This document shows positions 36,653 to 45,989 of a stretch of DNA of 64,000 bases, one piece after another. The DNA is from Planctomycetaceae bacterium (GTDB lineage Bacteria > Planctomycetota > Planctomycetia > Pirellulales > Pirellulaceae), in the NCBI GenBank assembly GCA_016794985.1, contig JAEUIQ010000107.1, positions 62,001 to 126,000 of the forward strand, written 5' to 3'. The number at the start of each line of letters is the position of its first letter. Position 1 is the stretch's first letter. Made by a program: the position numbers and the translations under genes. Under the pieces are notes generated by a model that was not told where the DNA came from, did no database searches, and saw nothing but the letters and a program-made list of their open reading frames with translations.

Positions 36653-37990
36653 TTGTTGCAAATTGGAATGGGTCGGTTCGAAACGACGGCCAACGGTGAT
36701 GGCTACCCAAAGTGGCTGCTGCCGCCCGCCCCGGTAAATCGTCCAAAACAGATCGCGATCTTGGGTTCGACCGGAAGCATCGGCGGGAGTACCTTGGCCG
36801 TGCTTCGGCACGCAGGCAGCACGGCCGCGAGCAGCTCCGTTGCAGCTGAACCGGGACAGGGCCAGCATGCGATGGGCCAGCACGAGACGGGGCAACCGAC
36901 GGCCAAGTCGTCGCGGTTTCACCTCTTTGGGATCAGCGGACACCAAAATTTGGCCGAATTGGCGGCCATTGCTCGCGAGTTTCAGCCCGAATTTGTGGTT
37001 TGTTCGAGCCAATCGGAACGGGATGGCTGGGAGGAGGCGTGTCCCGGATACCGAGGTCGATTCGAGGCAGGGGCTGACGGTTTGGTTGCTTTGGCGGCGC
37101 ACCCGAATGTCGACGTCGTCGTGGCAGCGATTGTGGGGCGAGCTGGACTGGAAAGCACACTGGCCGCTATTTCCGCTGGAAAGACTGTGGCGCTGGCGAA
37201 CAAAGAGACGCTGGTGATGGCGGGACACTTGGCCACGGATCAAGCACTAAAGACGGGAGCGCGAATCCTTCCTGTCGACAGCGAACACAGTGCCATCTTC
37301 CAATGTTTGCACAGTGGGCAGCGGAAAGAGATTCGTCGCGTCATCCTGACGGCCAGCGGCGGCCCCTTTCGGACTTGGAGCGTTGACCAACAGGCCAACG
37401 TGACGCCGGAGCAGGCGAAATCTCACCCGACATGGAACATGGGTGCCAAGATTTCGGTCGACTCGGCGACGATGATGAACAAGGCACTAGAGTTGATCGA
37501 AGCCAAATGGCTGTTCGATTTACGGGCCGATCAATTGGAAGTTGTCGTCCATCCAGAGTCGGTCGTGCATTCGATGGTGGAGTTTACGGATGGTAGCGTA
37601 TTGGCGCAATGCAGCCCCCCGGACATGAAGCTTCCGATTCAAGCGGCGTTGGACTTTCCAGATCGTTTCGATAGTCCGGCGCGACGCTTGGATTTTGGGC
37701 AAGCTTGGGGTCTGAATTTTCAGCCGCCCGATATGGACCGATTTCCTGCTTTGTTGGTAGGCTTAGAGGTTGCGCGACGGGGCGGGTCGTGCGGCGTGGT
37801 CCTGAATGCCGCCAATGAAGTTGCGGTGCAAGCCTTTTTGGAGCGACGAATCCGGTTTACGGAAATTGTTCCGGTCTGCCGCAAGGTCCTTGATTCCCAT
37901 CCTTTTGAACCTTATCCCGACCTGCGTGCCGTCTTGGAACTGGACCGCTGGGCTCGGCTGGAGACAATTCAGTGCATTTCGAGCTTTTAG
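36653..37990 (+). CDS. dxr: 1-deoxy-D-xylulose-5-phosphate reductoisomerase
   Basis: About 445 residues using the TTG at 36653, which has AGGAG 7 bases upstream; the first ATG is at 36668. NADPH-binding start KQIAILGSTGSIGGSTLAVL, then LANKETLVMAG, the metal/substrate segment ILPVDSEHSAIFQCL, MGAKISVDSATMMNKALELIEA and the flexible loop region HPESVVHSMVEF are all diagnostic. It catalyses the second step of the MEP isoprenoid pathway. An insertion of about 30 residues rich in Gly/Gln/Ala follows the first beta-alpha unit, longer than in E. coli. The end overlaps the rseP start by 19 bases. Confidence 0.95.
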   Translation: MLQIGMGRFETTANGDGYPKWLLPPAPVNRPKQIAILGSTGSIGGSTLAVLRHAGSTAASSSVAAEPGQGQHAMGQHETGQPTAKSSRFHLFGISGHQNLAELAAIAREFQPEFVVCSSQSERDGWEEACPGYRGRFEAGADGLVALAAHPNVDVVVAAIVGRAGLESTLAAISAGKTVALANKETLVMAGHLATDQALKTGARILPVDSEHSAIFQCLHSGQRKEIRRVILTASGGPFRTWSVDQQANVTPEQAKSHPTWNMGAKISVDSATMMNKALELIEAKWLFDLRADQLEVVVHPESVVHSMVEFTDGSVLAQCSPPDMKLPIQAALDFPDRFDSPARRLDFGQAWGLNFQPPDMDRFPALLVGLEVARRGGSCGVVLNAANEVAVQAFLERRIRFTEIVPVCRKVLDSHPFEPYPDLRAVLELDRWARLETIQCISSF

Positions 37991-40131
37991 CAGCTGCCGG
38001 CCTGCCCAGTCTCAATTTCGTGTGGTCGATCGTACAGATGATCATCGGAATTGGACTAGTTATTTTCGTTCACGAACTTGGACACTTCTTGGCGGCGAAA
38101 GCGTGTGGGGTCAAATGTGAGAAGTTTTACGTAGGTTTTGACGCATTCGATATCAACTTGGGGGTTTTGCGAATTCCCAGTCGCTTGGCTTATTTCCAGT
38201 GGGGCGAAACCGAGTACGGGATCGGAATACTTCCGCTGGGTGGTTACGTCAAAATGTTGGGGCAACACGATAATCCGATGGAAGCGGTCTCGGATCCGCA
38301 CGCCGCCAACGAATCGATCAAGTTGGCGTCGGATGGGCCGCGTGTTGATGCCCAACCGAACGCGCGACCGGCGATCGATCCCCGCTCGTTTCAGGCCAAG
38401 ACCGTCCCGCAACGCATGTTGATTATGTCGGCGGGAGTGATCGTGAACATGGTCTTCGCCGTCATTTTTGCCTCGATCGCATTTTTGTTTGGCGTGAGCT
38501 ACCCGCCGGCTCTGGTTGGCGATACCGTTGCAGGTTCACCGGCCTGGGAGAACAACTTGTCTGGGACTCAAATTCTGGAAATCAATGGAGCCAGCACCCA
38601 GGACAAATACTTCCCGTTCGACGAAGTTGCTCACACCATCATGGTGAGCGGCGGCAAACAGCCTATCCAGTTGGAGATCAAACGGCCGGAGAGTTCGGCC
38701 CAAACCGAGCGGCTCTTTATCCAGCCGGTCTTTGGGTTGATCAAGCTCAAGGGTTTCAGCCCGCCGTCGATCGGGATTGGTCCGATGTTGTCGACTCGGT
38801 TGGGCGCGGATCGTCCGACCTCCGAGGGGCAAGCGGCCCATGATGCTGGTTTCGAGCCCAACGATGTGATTGTTCGTGTCAATGGTACGGAAGTCAACGA
38901 TCGAGTGGAGCTTGGGCGGGAGCTCTACAAGTATTGGGACCAACCATTGACGTTCACGGTGTTACGGGGAACAAAAGGGATTTACTTTAGCTATCGGGAG
39001 TATGTGAAGGCGGGTGCCAAAGATGGCGAGTTGATCGAATTGACGGTGCAGACCAACCCGTTGCGGGAATGCGGGATGGTCATGAAACATGGTCCCGTCA
39101 CCGCCGTGCAGATCGGTTCGCCAGCCCACCAACAACGCATGAGAGTTGGTGATGTTATTTTAAAAATGGATGGACAAGATTTTGATCCGCTGTTGGCTCC
39201 GCAGTATCTGCGAAAAATGGCCCGCGAAGTCAAGCCGGTCGAGTTCTTAGTTCAGCGGCAGGAATCCAACGCGACGACGGAAGTGAAAGTTCTTCTGACT
39301 CCTCGCTTTTCACCGAGTGTCAGTTCCGTTGGTGAAGGGATGCCGGTCGCGGTGGAAGAAATCGGTGTGGCCATGCATGTCTACTCGGAAATCAAGCAGG
39401 TTGTCCCCGATGGCCCCGCAGCAAAAGCCGGCCTGCGAGACGGAGACAAGATCGTGTCGGCTACCATCGACTACAGCGAAGAGAAGTATCGCGACCTCCA
39501 CCTCGAACGTGCCAAGATAAAGCCAATCGACGGAGAAGCCCTAGAAAAGAGTTGGGGAGTGGTTCATGAACTGTTGCAGTTGGCATTACCTTCGGCTTTT
39601 TTGAAGTTGAAGGTGGAACGCGATGGCAAGCCAATTGAAGTCGAGCTTCTTCCAGTGGCATCGACGCGACATTTCTCGGAAAAGCGGGGATTGGCTTTAC
39701 AGCAAGTCAAAGAGATCTACACCGCTTCTGATTTTGCCGACTCAGTGGTCTGTGGGTGGCAGCAAGTGCAATACGACTCGGGAAAAATCTTGGGCATCTT
39801 GCGGCAGATGGTCACTGGGAATTTGCCGTTGACCGCGATTGGGGGCGTCGGTTCGATTGCGGTTGGAGCAACATCGGAGGCGATGTCCGGTACGACTCGA
39901 CTGTTGCTGTTCTTGACTTTGTTGAGTGTAAACTTGGCCATTTTGAACTTCTTGCCGATTCCAATCTTGGATGGTGGGCACATGGTTTTCTTGGCTTGGG
40001 AAGGGGTGACTGGCCAACCACCGAACGAGAAAGTCCAAGAAGGATTGACGATGATTGGAGCCCTGTTGCTGTTGGGGTTGATTATTTTCGCGTTGGGTTT
40101 GGACGCGTGGCGAATTATTGGATTGTTCTGA
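37972..40131 (+). CDS. rseP: RseP-type site-2 zinc metalloprotease, extended with several PDZ domains
   Basis: 719 residues from a GTG inside the end of dxr. TM1 carries the zinc site HELGH (residues 34-38); the third ligand region is NFLPIPILDGGHMVF near the C-terminus, followed by the last TM (LTMIGALLLLGLIIFALG). E. coli RseP has about 450 residues. Here the region between the catalytic halves is much longer and shows at least three PDZ-like stretches (AHDAGFEPNDVIVRVNG, AHQQRMRVGDVILKMDG, AAKAGLRDGDKIVSATI). The family cleaves membrane-embedded anti-sigma factors or signal peptides. Coupling to dxr is common in bacteria. Confidence 0.92.
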   Translation: MHFELLAAAGLPSLNFVWSIVQMIIGIGLVIFVHELGHFLAAKACGVKCEKFYVGFDAFDINLGVLRIPSRLAYFQWGETEYGIGILPLGGYVKMLGQHDNPMEAVSDPHAANESIKLASDGPRVDAQPNARPAIDPRSFQAKTVPQRMLIMSAGVIVNMVFAVIFASIAFLFGVSYPPALVGDTVAGSPAWENNLSGTQILEINGASTQDKYFPFDEVAHTIMVSGGKQPIQLEIKRPESSAQTERLFIQPVFGLIKLKGFSPPSIGIGPMLSTRLGADRPTSEGQAAHDAGFEPNDVIVRVNGTEVNDRVELGRELYKYWDQPLTFTVLRGTKGIYFSYREYVKAGAKDGELIELTVQTNPLRECGMVMKHGPVTAVQIGSPAHQQRMRVGDVILKMDGQDFDPLLAPQYLRKMAREVKPVEFLVQRQESNATTEVKVLLTPRFSPSVSSVGEGMPVAVEEIGVAMHVYSEIKQVVPDGPAAKAGLRDGDKIVSATIDYSEEKYRDLHLERAKIKPIDGEALEKSWGVVHELLQLALPSAFLKLKVERDGKPIEVELLPVASTRHFSEKRGLALQQVKEIYTASDFADSVVCGWQQVQYDSGKILGILRQMVTGNLPLTAIGGVGSIAVGATSEAMSGTTRLLLFLTLLSVNLAILNFLPIPILDGGHMVFLAWEGVTGQPPNEKVQEGLTMIGALLLLGLIIFALGLDAWRIIGLF

Positions 40132-40325
40132 AATTGGCCTTAAGTCATTGAGCATCAATGGCTTGAGATTGAGGGTTGGGGTTGGGGTTGTGAAAAAACC
40201 GGCGAATTTTATCAGTGGCCAAAGGCGGGATTTTCGCGTATCCTGGTGCCGCTGCTTCAGTTTGTCGCCTCAGCGTTTCATCCAAATGCTGTAGGTCGCT
40301 TTGAAAAGACGATCGGAGAACTGAC

Positions 40326-41204
40326 ATGGCTCAAGGGCCAATTTCGGATATTGAAGCGATTAATGGGCCGTCGCCAGAAATTGAATTAGAGGCTCGCTCG
40401 GTAAGGCGCGGGGTTCCAGAAGGGCTCTGGATTCGTTGCCCAAGTTGCAAGGCCGCCATTTTTCGTAAAGAGGCGGAAAAGCGTTTGGGCGTTTGTCCCG
40501 AATGCGATCACCATTTTTATGTATCGGCCAAGACGCGGATCGAACAAGTGCTCGATACCGGCACGTTCGAGGAATGGGACCCGGATCTGTTGGCGGCCGA
40601 TCCCTTGAACTTCAAAGACAAAAAGCCGTATCGCGAACGCTTGGTTGCCGAACGCAAACTGACCGGATTGAAAGACGCGATTTTGACGGGCTGTGGCATG
40701 GTACGGGCTCGTCGCGTGGCGATTGGCATTACCGACTCGGCGTTTATCATGGGCAGCATGGGGTCGGTGGTCGGCGAGAAATTGACTCGCTTGACCGAGC
40801 GAGCGACGGAGCAGAAGCTGCCGCTGATCATCATATCGGCTTCGGGCGGTGGGGCCCGAATGCACGAAGGAATCTTGTCCTTGATGCAGATGGCGAAAGT
40901 CTCCGCCGCGTTGGCCCGCTACAACCAAGCCGGTGGCTTGTACATTTCTGTACTTACCAATCCAACGATGGGCGGTGTAGCTGCCAGTTTTGCGTCGCTT
41001 GGCGACATCACGTTTGCGGAACCCAAAGCCCTCATCGGGTTCGCTGGGCCGCGAACCATCAAAGCGACGATACGCATCGAGCTACCGGACGAGTTTCAAA
41101 CGAGCGAGTTTCTGTTGCAACATGGCTACGTGGATCGAATCGTTCATCGCAATCGCCTCAAGGCTGAGATTGCGCGGACGATTGATTACTGCGTGGGATG
41201 GTAG
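40326..41204 (+). CDS. accD: Acetyl-CoA carboxylase carboxyltransferase subunit beta
   Basis: 292 residues, ATG 40326 with GGAGAA 6 bases upstream. The four-Cys zinc finger (CPSCKAAIF ... CPECDHHF) and carboxyltransferase core (SASGGGARMHEGILSLMQMAKVSAAL, VLTNPTMGGVAASFASLGDI, PKALIGFAGPRTI) are complete. With AccA, BCCP and biotin carboxylase it forms malonyl-CoA for fatty-acid synthesis. Length matches E. coli AccD. A G-rich GGGTTGGGGTTGGGG tract lies about 140 bases upstream in the spacer after rseP. Confidence 0.96.
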   Translation: MAQGPISDIEAINGPSPEIELEARSVRRGVPEGLWIRCPSCKAAIFRKEAEKRLGVCPECDHHFYVSAKTRIEQVLDTGTFEEWDPDLLAADPLNFKDKKPYRERLVAERKLTGLKDAILTGCGMVRARRVAIGITDSAFIMGSMGSVVGEKLTRLTERATEQKLPLIIISASGGGARMHEGILSLMQMAKVSAALARYNQAGGLYISVLTNPTMGGVAASFASLGDITFAEPKALIGFAGPRTIKATIRIELPDEFQTSEFLLQHGYVDRIVHRNRLKAEIARTIDYCVGW

Positions 41205-41252
41205 TGCGTGAACATTCGCTGAAGGACAAGTTTTTGCCAGCGCCGTTCGGCA

Positions 41253-42203
41253 TTACTGAATCGCCAACTGGCGGTAGGCTTCGCTCAATTGGTACCGCCC
41301 TTGAGTACTGTTGATTTCAAAAGCAACCTCGCACAATCGCCGGTTTTGTCCGGCAATCTCAACAACGGGGTCAGTGAAGCGAAATAATCCGCGCGCCGCA
41401 TTCTGATGGATCGGAGCCAATATCTTTTCGCGATCCGGGACCGCTTGGAATCGGAAGTATTGAGTCAGCAGATTGTGCAAGGGTGCGGTTTCCGCAGCCG
41501 TCCCGCGAAATTGAATTCTTTGCACAACGCCTTCGCCGTCAAAGTAATAGGTTAATGCTCCGTTGAGTTGCCCGACTTTTTCGTCGGTCATTAACGGTAC
41601 TCGAAATCCATAGTAGCCATCCTGGTCCAGGTCCAATCGAGTGGAAGGTTGCCAGCGTTGTTGAACCCAATACGGAGACACATCGAATCGAATGATCTCG
41701 CGCAGATCATTGACCGGAATCCAGACCGGAAGTGGTTCTCGGTTGGCCGAACGCGAGTTGCCGGGCGTCGAGGTCACGGTTGCGTCGGGGATCCCGACTG
41801 AAGTTGGAGAGGCGGATGGTGGTTGGGCGGATGCTGCCGCGCCGAGTCCTGGTTTCGAGGTCGCCACGAGCGAGTTTGTGGGGTCAGTTGTAATGGTCGG
41901 TTCGGACACGGTCTGAACTTCGAAAATGGAACCGAGCAGTCCCGCCAAGTTGAATTTCGTATCTGGCGCGGGTCCCTGCGGCACCAGGTTGGTGCTTGGG
42001 GCCTGTGAACCGTTGGGTGTCCAAACTCCAAAGTTGGGATCGGACTTGGGCGCTTCTGGTTCTTGAGGAGCAATTCCATTGGCGGCCCAGTGCAAAATTT
42101 TGCCGACGGACAACTCGCCGCTGCGAAACATCGGAACAGCAAACGCAGCGGTTATCCCCGCCAGCAACAACACTTCTTTGCGAAACAACAGCCCGAAGAT
42201 CAT
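41253..42203 (-). CDS. Hypothetical membrane-anchored or exported protein
   Basis: 316 residues from the ATG at 42203 with GGGAGCAAGGTG upstream; the frame continues to 42257. It begins with a hydrophobic stretch (KEVLLLAGITAAFAVPMF), then a long Pro/Ser/Thr-rich linker to about residue 150. A folded C-terminal part follows (EPLPVWIPVNDLREIIRFDVSPYWVQQRW ending QLSEAYRQLAI, cited in pieces: PLPVWIPVNDLREII and FDVSPYWVQQRW). No known catalytic motif is visible. The pattern resembles planctomycete-only conserved proteins of unknown function. It is convergent with accD and divergent from hisI. Confidence 0.7.
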   Translation of the reverse strand: MIFGLLFRKEVLLLAGITAAFAVPMFRSGELSVGKILHWAANGIAPQEPEAPKSDPNFGVWTPNGSQAPSTNLVPQGPAPDTKFNLAGLLGSIFEVQTVSEPTITTDPTNSLVATSKPGLGAAASAQPPSASPTSVGIPDATVTSTPGNSRSANREPLPVWIPVNDLREIIRFDVSPYWVQQRWQPSTRLDLDQDGYYGFRVPLMTDEKVGQLNGALTYYFDGEGVVQRIQFRGTAAETAPLHNLLTQYFRFQAVPDREKILAPIHQNAARGLFRFTDPVVEIAGQNRRLCEVAFEINSTQGRYQLSEAYRQLAIQ

Positions 42204-42393
42204 CGCACCTTGCTCCCAATGACTTTCTTGAAGTGAAAAAACAGTCCACTTTCGCACGCGCGCGGTGGCGTTCGTTCCCTGTCACTATCGGTAGCGAAGA
42301 TTCGAATTGATTGGGGGCAGTGCTCAGAATGCCGTTCATGCAGGCATGATTTCCGGTTTTTGATCGCTGGGGCGGAATCGCTTGGCCATGTTT

Positions 42394-42411
42394 GGTACAA
42401 GTTCGGTACAA
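42394..42411. repeat. GGTACAA direct repeat upstream of hisI
   Basis: GGTACAA occurs at 42394-42400 and 42405-42411, one helical turn apart (11 bases), in the 350-bp divergent spacer. This spacing suits a dimeric or tandem regulator site. Function is untested. Confidence 0.3.
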
Positions 42412-42553
42412 TTTTACGGGTTATCCGCATCGTCGGGGAACTGCGGAATACTGGCGGTCGGTCGTGTGCCGGGCTACAATAGGGCCGCACAACGAAAGTT
42501 GTTTGGGGTTGAAATAGGCAATAGGGTTCGGGAAGTAGGTTAAGTACTGACAG

Positions 42554-43024
42554 ATGTTTGCGGAGCGGATTTCGATAGAACAAGTGGAAGAGGGCTATGA
42601 ACTGGCCCCGAAGTTTGATGCCAATGGTTTGATCCCAGTGGTGACGACGGATTATGCTTCCGGGGAACTGTTGATGCATGGCTATATGAACAAGACGGCT
42701 TTGCAGCAGACAATCGAATTGGGTGAAGCAGTTTACTTTAGCCGTAGTCGGAACGCTTTGTGGCACAAGGGTGCCACCAGCGGCATGGTTCAAAAAGTGC
42801 GCGAGTTGCGGATCGATGACGATCAAGACGCGGTTTGGTTACGGGTTGAGGTGACCGGACGAGCGGCCAGTTGCCATGTCGGTTATCGATCTTGTTTTTA
42901 TCGAAGTGTCCCTGTTGGGCCGCAAGATGGAGATCCACCTCGACAACTGGTCTTCGAAGAATTGACCAAGGTATTCGATCCACAAGTTGTCTACGGCGAC
43001 GCTCCGAATCCAACACAGTTGTAA
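42554..43024 (+). CDS. hisI: Phosphoribosyl-AMP cyclohydrolase
   Basis: 156 residues from ATG 42554. It has the HisI core: PVVTTDYASGELLMHGYMNKTAL, YFSRSRNALWHKGATSG and the metal/catalytic Cys region GRAASCHVGYRSCFYR. It opens the purine ring of phosphoribosyl-AMP in step 3 of histidine synthesis. The HisE pyrophosphohydrolase domain found fused in some bacteria is absent, so it is the stand-alone form. No other his gene is in the window, so the pathway genes are scattered. Confidence 0.95.
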   Translation: MFAERISIEQVEEGYELAPKFDANGLIPVVTTDYASGELLMHGYMNKTALQQTIELGEAVYFSRSRNALWHKGATSGMVQKVRELRIDDDQDAVWLRVEVTGRAASCHVGYRSCFYRSVPVGPQDGDPPRQLVFEELTKVFDPQVVYGDAPNPTQL

Positions 43025-43120
43025 GGAAACTTTGAGTAATTTCAGTGGGCAGATTTTGAGGCAATGGCAAGGGAATTCGATTCCCTGGGGCGTTAGACAA
43101 TCACGAAGGAAATTGATTCG

Positions 43121-45358
43121 ATGACGGCAACTTCAATTACAAGGCAAATTGTCGGCTTGTTGGCCGGCTTCGCGTTGCTGGGCAGTGGAACGCCATTGGT
43201 TGTGGGTGACGATTGGGCGTATTGGCGCGGGGCCGACCAAACGGGCATCTCGCGCGAGACAAATTTGATCGAAACCTGGGACCTCAAGTCGAAAAGAAAT
43301 GTCTTGTGGACAAGCGACATTGGCGGTCGTGCCACGCCAGTTATTCTTAACGGCCGTGTGTTCCTGAATTGCCGCACCGATCACAACATCAACATCCCGA
43401 GCGAAAAGATCCATTCGGGCGAACAGGTGGTGTGCTGGGATTTGGAGTCTGGTGAAATTCTGTGGCGCGACAAATTCAACGTGTTTCAAACCGATGTGCC
43501 TGCCCCGCGAGTTGGTTGGTCAAGCATGACGGGTGACACGGAGACTGGCTATGTGTACATGCATTCGGTCTCTGGGTTGTTTCGCTGCTACGACGCAGAT
43601 GGAAAAGTTATCTGGGAACGATCGTTGTTCGAAGAGTACGGAAAGATCTCCGGATATGGTGGTCGCAATCAAACCCCGATCGTTGATGAGAATCGCGTCA
43701 TCGTCAATTTTGTGACATCCAATTGGGGTGAGACCAAGGGGCCCGTGCCTGCGAATACGTTTTATGCATTCGACAAACGGACTGGTGAATTGCTGTGGGT
43801 CGCGAGCACGCCGGGCCGACCAATTGACTCGAATTGTTCCATGCCGGTCGTTCGAGTGATCAATGGCCAGCGTTTGCTGATTTTTGGTGACAGCGATGGC
43901 AGCGTGTCTGCGATGAACGCACGAACCGGAAAAATGGTTTGGAACTTTCGCATGTCACGTCGTGGATTGAATGCCACGATTGTGGTCGATGGCAATTATG
44001 TCTATGCATCTCACGGTGAAGACAATATCGATAATCAAGAATTCGGTCGAGTGCAGTGCATCAACGCAATCGGCGAAGGCGATATCACGGAAACGAACAG
44101 TGTCTGGCGCGTCGATGGGATCAAGGCCGGTTTCTGCGGCTTGTTGGTTCAAGACGGAATACTTTATGTCCTGTCGGATACGGGCGATCTCCACGCGATG
44201 GATTCGAAGACGGGCACTGAATTTTGGAAGCACAAGTTAGGAACCGTCGGCAAGTCGGGGCCAGTTTGGGCGGACGGCAAGCTTTATGCAACGGAAGTGA
44301 ACGGAAACGTCCATATTCTGAAACCGAGTCGCGAAGGTTGTGAAGTACTGTCGCACGAGGAGTTGTTGGGGGTCTCGGCCCCGGGGTTTGATGAGATTTA
44401 TGCCTCTCCCGCGATCTCTCGCGGTCGGGTCGTGATCGTCAGTCGCGACCGAACCATTTGTTTAGGCGAAAAAGAGTGGAACGGGAAGAGTAGCCCTGTT
44501 CCTCCGTTGGCAGAGGAAGGCGCAATCGGTGAATTAGCTCATATTCAAGTGGTCCCCTACGAGGTGACGTTGAGCCCAGGGCAAAGCCAATCGTTCAAAG
44601 CTTTCGGTTATGACTCTCAAGGACGATTGATTGGTGAATTGTCGGATGTCGCTCTGACCGCCGAAGATTTAGGGGATGGCAAAGTCGATGGAATGACCTT
44701 TACTGCGGGGTCCGGAGAGAAAGACTTCGGTGGTCGGGTGGTCGTGGCCAAAGGCGAGTTAAAGGCGATTGCCAGAATTCGAACATTCCCTGCCGCCGAC
44801 AAATGGTCTTGGGATTTTGAAGGCTTTACCGAGACGCGAGTGCCGCCGACTTGGTTGCGGGCGTTTTCTCGCTTGCGGCCAGCTGAAGTGGACGGGTCGA
44901 CGGCGATGCGCAGCGCCCCGGCGCCCGATCGCCCTAGCTTATGGGTTCATATCGGCCCCCACGACATGTCGGGTTACACGATTCAAGCCGATGCAAAGTT
45001 GTTGGAAGTGAAGCGGCGTTTGTCGCGTGTCGGGATCACATGTCAACGATACAACTTGATCCTTGACGGCAATGCCAACGAATTGACGATTGATACGTGG
45101 GTCGCTCACCTTCGGCTGAGCACGAAAATGAAATTCAACGTGAAGCCCGATGCTTGGTATCGTATGAAATTGAAAGTGGACATTGAGGATGGGGTCGCGA
45201 ATGTCAAAGGCAAGGTTTGGGAGCGGGATAAAGAAGAGCCGAGCGATTGGACGCTCGTCGCGAAAGATCCGAACCCGAATCTTATTGGAAGCCCTGGCCT
45301 TTATTTGTACTCGACTAGCGAGTCGTACTTCGACAATGTTCAGGTGACACCAAAATAA
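43121..45358 (+). CDS. Secreted PQQ-type beta-propeller protein with C-terminal jelly-roll-like domain
   Basis: 745 residues with AAGGAA about 8 bases before ATG 43121. The signal peptide (LLAGFALLGSGTPLVVG) is followed by PQQ-like blades at about residues 30-450, with typical turns VVCWDLESGEILW, YAFDKRTGELLW, SAMNARTGKMVW and HAMDSKTGTEFW. A small Ig-like segment (HIQVVPYEVTLSPGQSQSF) comes next, then a 170-residue sandwich (YTIQADAKLLEVKRRLS ... YLYSTSESYFDNVQV) like lectin/DUF1080-type folds. Many planctomycete proteins of this plan are taken to bind polysaccharides. True quinoprotein dehydrogenase residues are not evident. It precedes two lipoproteins. Confidence 0.85.
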   Translation: MTATSITRQIVGLLAGFALLGSGTPLVVGDDWAYWRGADQTGISRETNLIETWDLKSKRNVLWTSDIGGRATPVILNGRVFLNCRTDHNINIPSEKIHSGEQVVCWDLESGEILWRDKFNVFQTDVPAPRVGWSSMTGDTETGYVYMHSVSGLFRCYDADGKVIWERSLFEEYGKISGYGGRNQTPIVDENRVIVNFVTSNWGETKGPVPANTFYAFDKRTGELLWVASTPGRPIDSNCSMPVVRVINGQRLLIFGDSDGSVSAMNARTGKMVWNFRMSRRGLNATIVVDGNYVYASHGEDNIDNQEFGRVQCINAIGEGDITETNSVWRVDGIKAGFCGLLVQDGILYVLSDTGDLHAMDSKTGTEFWKHKLGTVGKSGPVWADGKLYATEVNGNVHILKPSREGCEVLSHEELLGVSAPGFDEIYASPAISRGRVVIVSRDRTICLGEKEWNGKSSPVPPLAEEGAIGELAHIQVVPYEVTLSPGQSQSFKAFGYDSQGRLIGELSDVALTAEDLGDGKVDGMTFTAGSGEKDFGGRVVVAKGELKAIARIRTFPAADKWSWDFEGFTETRVPPTWLRAFSRLRPAEVDGSTAMRSAPAPDRPSLWVHIGPHDMSGYTIQADAKLLEVKRRLSRVGITCQRYNLILDGNANELTIDTWVAHLRLSTKMKFNVKPDAWYRMKLKVDIEDGVANVKGKVWERDKEEPSDWTLVAKDPNPNLIGSPGLYLYSTSESYFDNVQVTPK

Positions 45359-45444
45359 ACACGAACCGGTTGGAGCCGAAAATCAGCTTCGCCTGACTTT
45401 GTCGGATAACTTTATTTGGATTCAAACAAACAAGGAGAATTTTT

Positions 45445-45876
45445 ATGAGTGGGTTACGATTTGCGGTAATGGGCCTCGTGTTGGTGGGAGCGATTCTGGG
45501 TTGCGAGAAGGATGAGAAGTTCACGCTACCACCGGAAGAAGAACGCATCGAATGGTCGCCGGATTTGATGCCGATGATGGCGGGCGGTGGAAGTGGATCT
45601 GGAAAGTCGGACCGCGGAAAGAAGAAATCCGACGACAATTCGAAAGAAGAGAGTAAGGGTGAATCTGGCAAAGATGAAAACAAATCAGGGGAAGTAGCCA
45701 ACGAAGAAGGCAAGACTGAAGAAGGCAAGACCGAAGAAGGCAAGACTGAAGAAGGCAAGACTGAAGAAGGTAAGACTGAAGAAGGCAAGACTGAAGAAGG
45801 CAAGACTGAAGAAGGTAAGACCGAAGAAGGTAAGACCGAAGAAGGCAAGACTGAAGAAGGCAAGTCCGACGAGTAG
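45445..45876 (+). CDS. Small lipoprotein with EEGKT repeat tail
   Basis: 143 residues. The signal peptide ends in VGAILGC with Cys20 as lipid site. The mature N-terminus has KFTLP ... WSPDLMPMMAGGG, a motif shared with the next lipoprotein. A Lys/Ser/Glu/Gly linker follows, then 11 tandem pentapeptides (ten EEGKT, one EEGKS) and a DE end. The repeat half is highly charged and disordered. It may space the lipid anchor from a partner or from the cell wall; no enzymatic feature exists. It is likely in one transcript with its two propeller neighbours. Confidence 0.8.
   Translation: MSGLRFAVMGLVLVGAILGCEKDEKFTLPPEEERIEWSPDLMPMMAGGGSGSGKSDRGKKKSDDNSKEESKGESGKDENKSGEVANEEGKTEEGKTEEGKTEEGKTEEGKTEEGKTEEGKTEEGKTEEGKTEEGKTEEGKSDE
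45703..45867 (+). repeat. Eleven 15-bp tandem repeats
   Basis: Units of the form GAAGAAGGCAAGACT run head to tail with only third-position changes (GGC/GGT, ACT/ACC) and a final TCC. They stay in frame in the lipoprotein gene. The near identity suggests recent expansion by slippage, so copy number may vary between strains. Confidence 0.97.
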
Positions 45877-45989
45877 TGCCGTTTTTCATTTAGAGCGTAG
45901 AACCTCGTCGACATCGAAATTGGGCGTGGTTGGTTGTTAGGTCTGGGGTGCCCTTCGTGATTTTGTCGTTTCCGAATCGGAGCATTGCA

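Noticed and set aside
40172..40191. G-quadruplex between rseP and accD
   Set aside because: Only three adjacent runs of three or four G are present; a fourth run is missing, so the case is weak.
42200..42826. 208-residue minus-strand frame over hisI
   Set aside because: It is antisense to a clear HisI gene.
45703..45867. CRISPR-like array
   Set aside because: Units are contiguous 15-mers without spacers and lie in frame inside a gene.
45315..45914. 199-residue minus-strand frame with SSVLP repeats
   Set aside because: It is the antisense reading of the 15-bp repeat array and has no signal or family.
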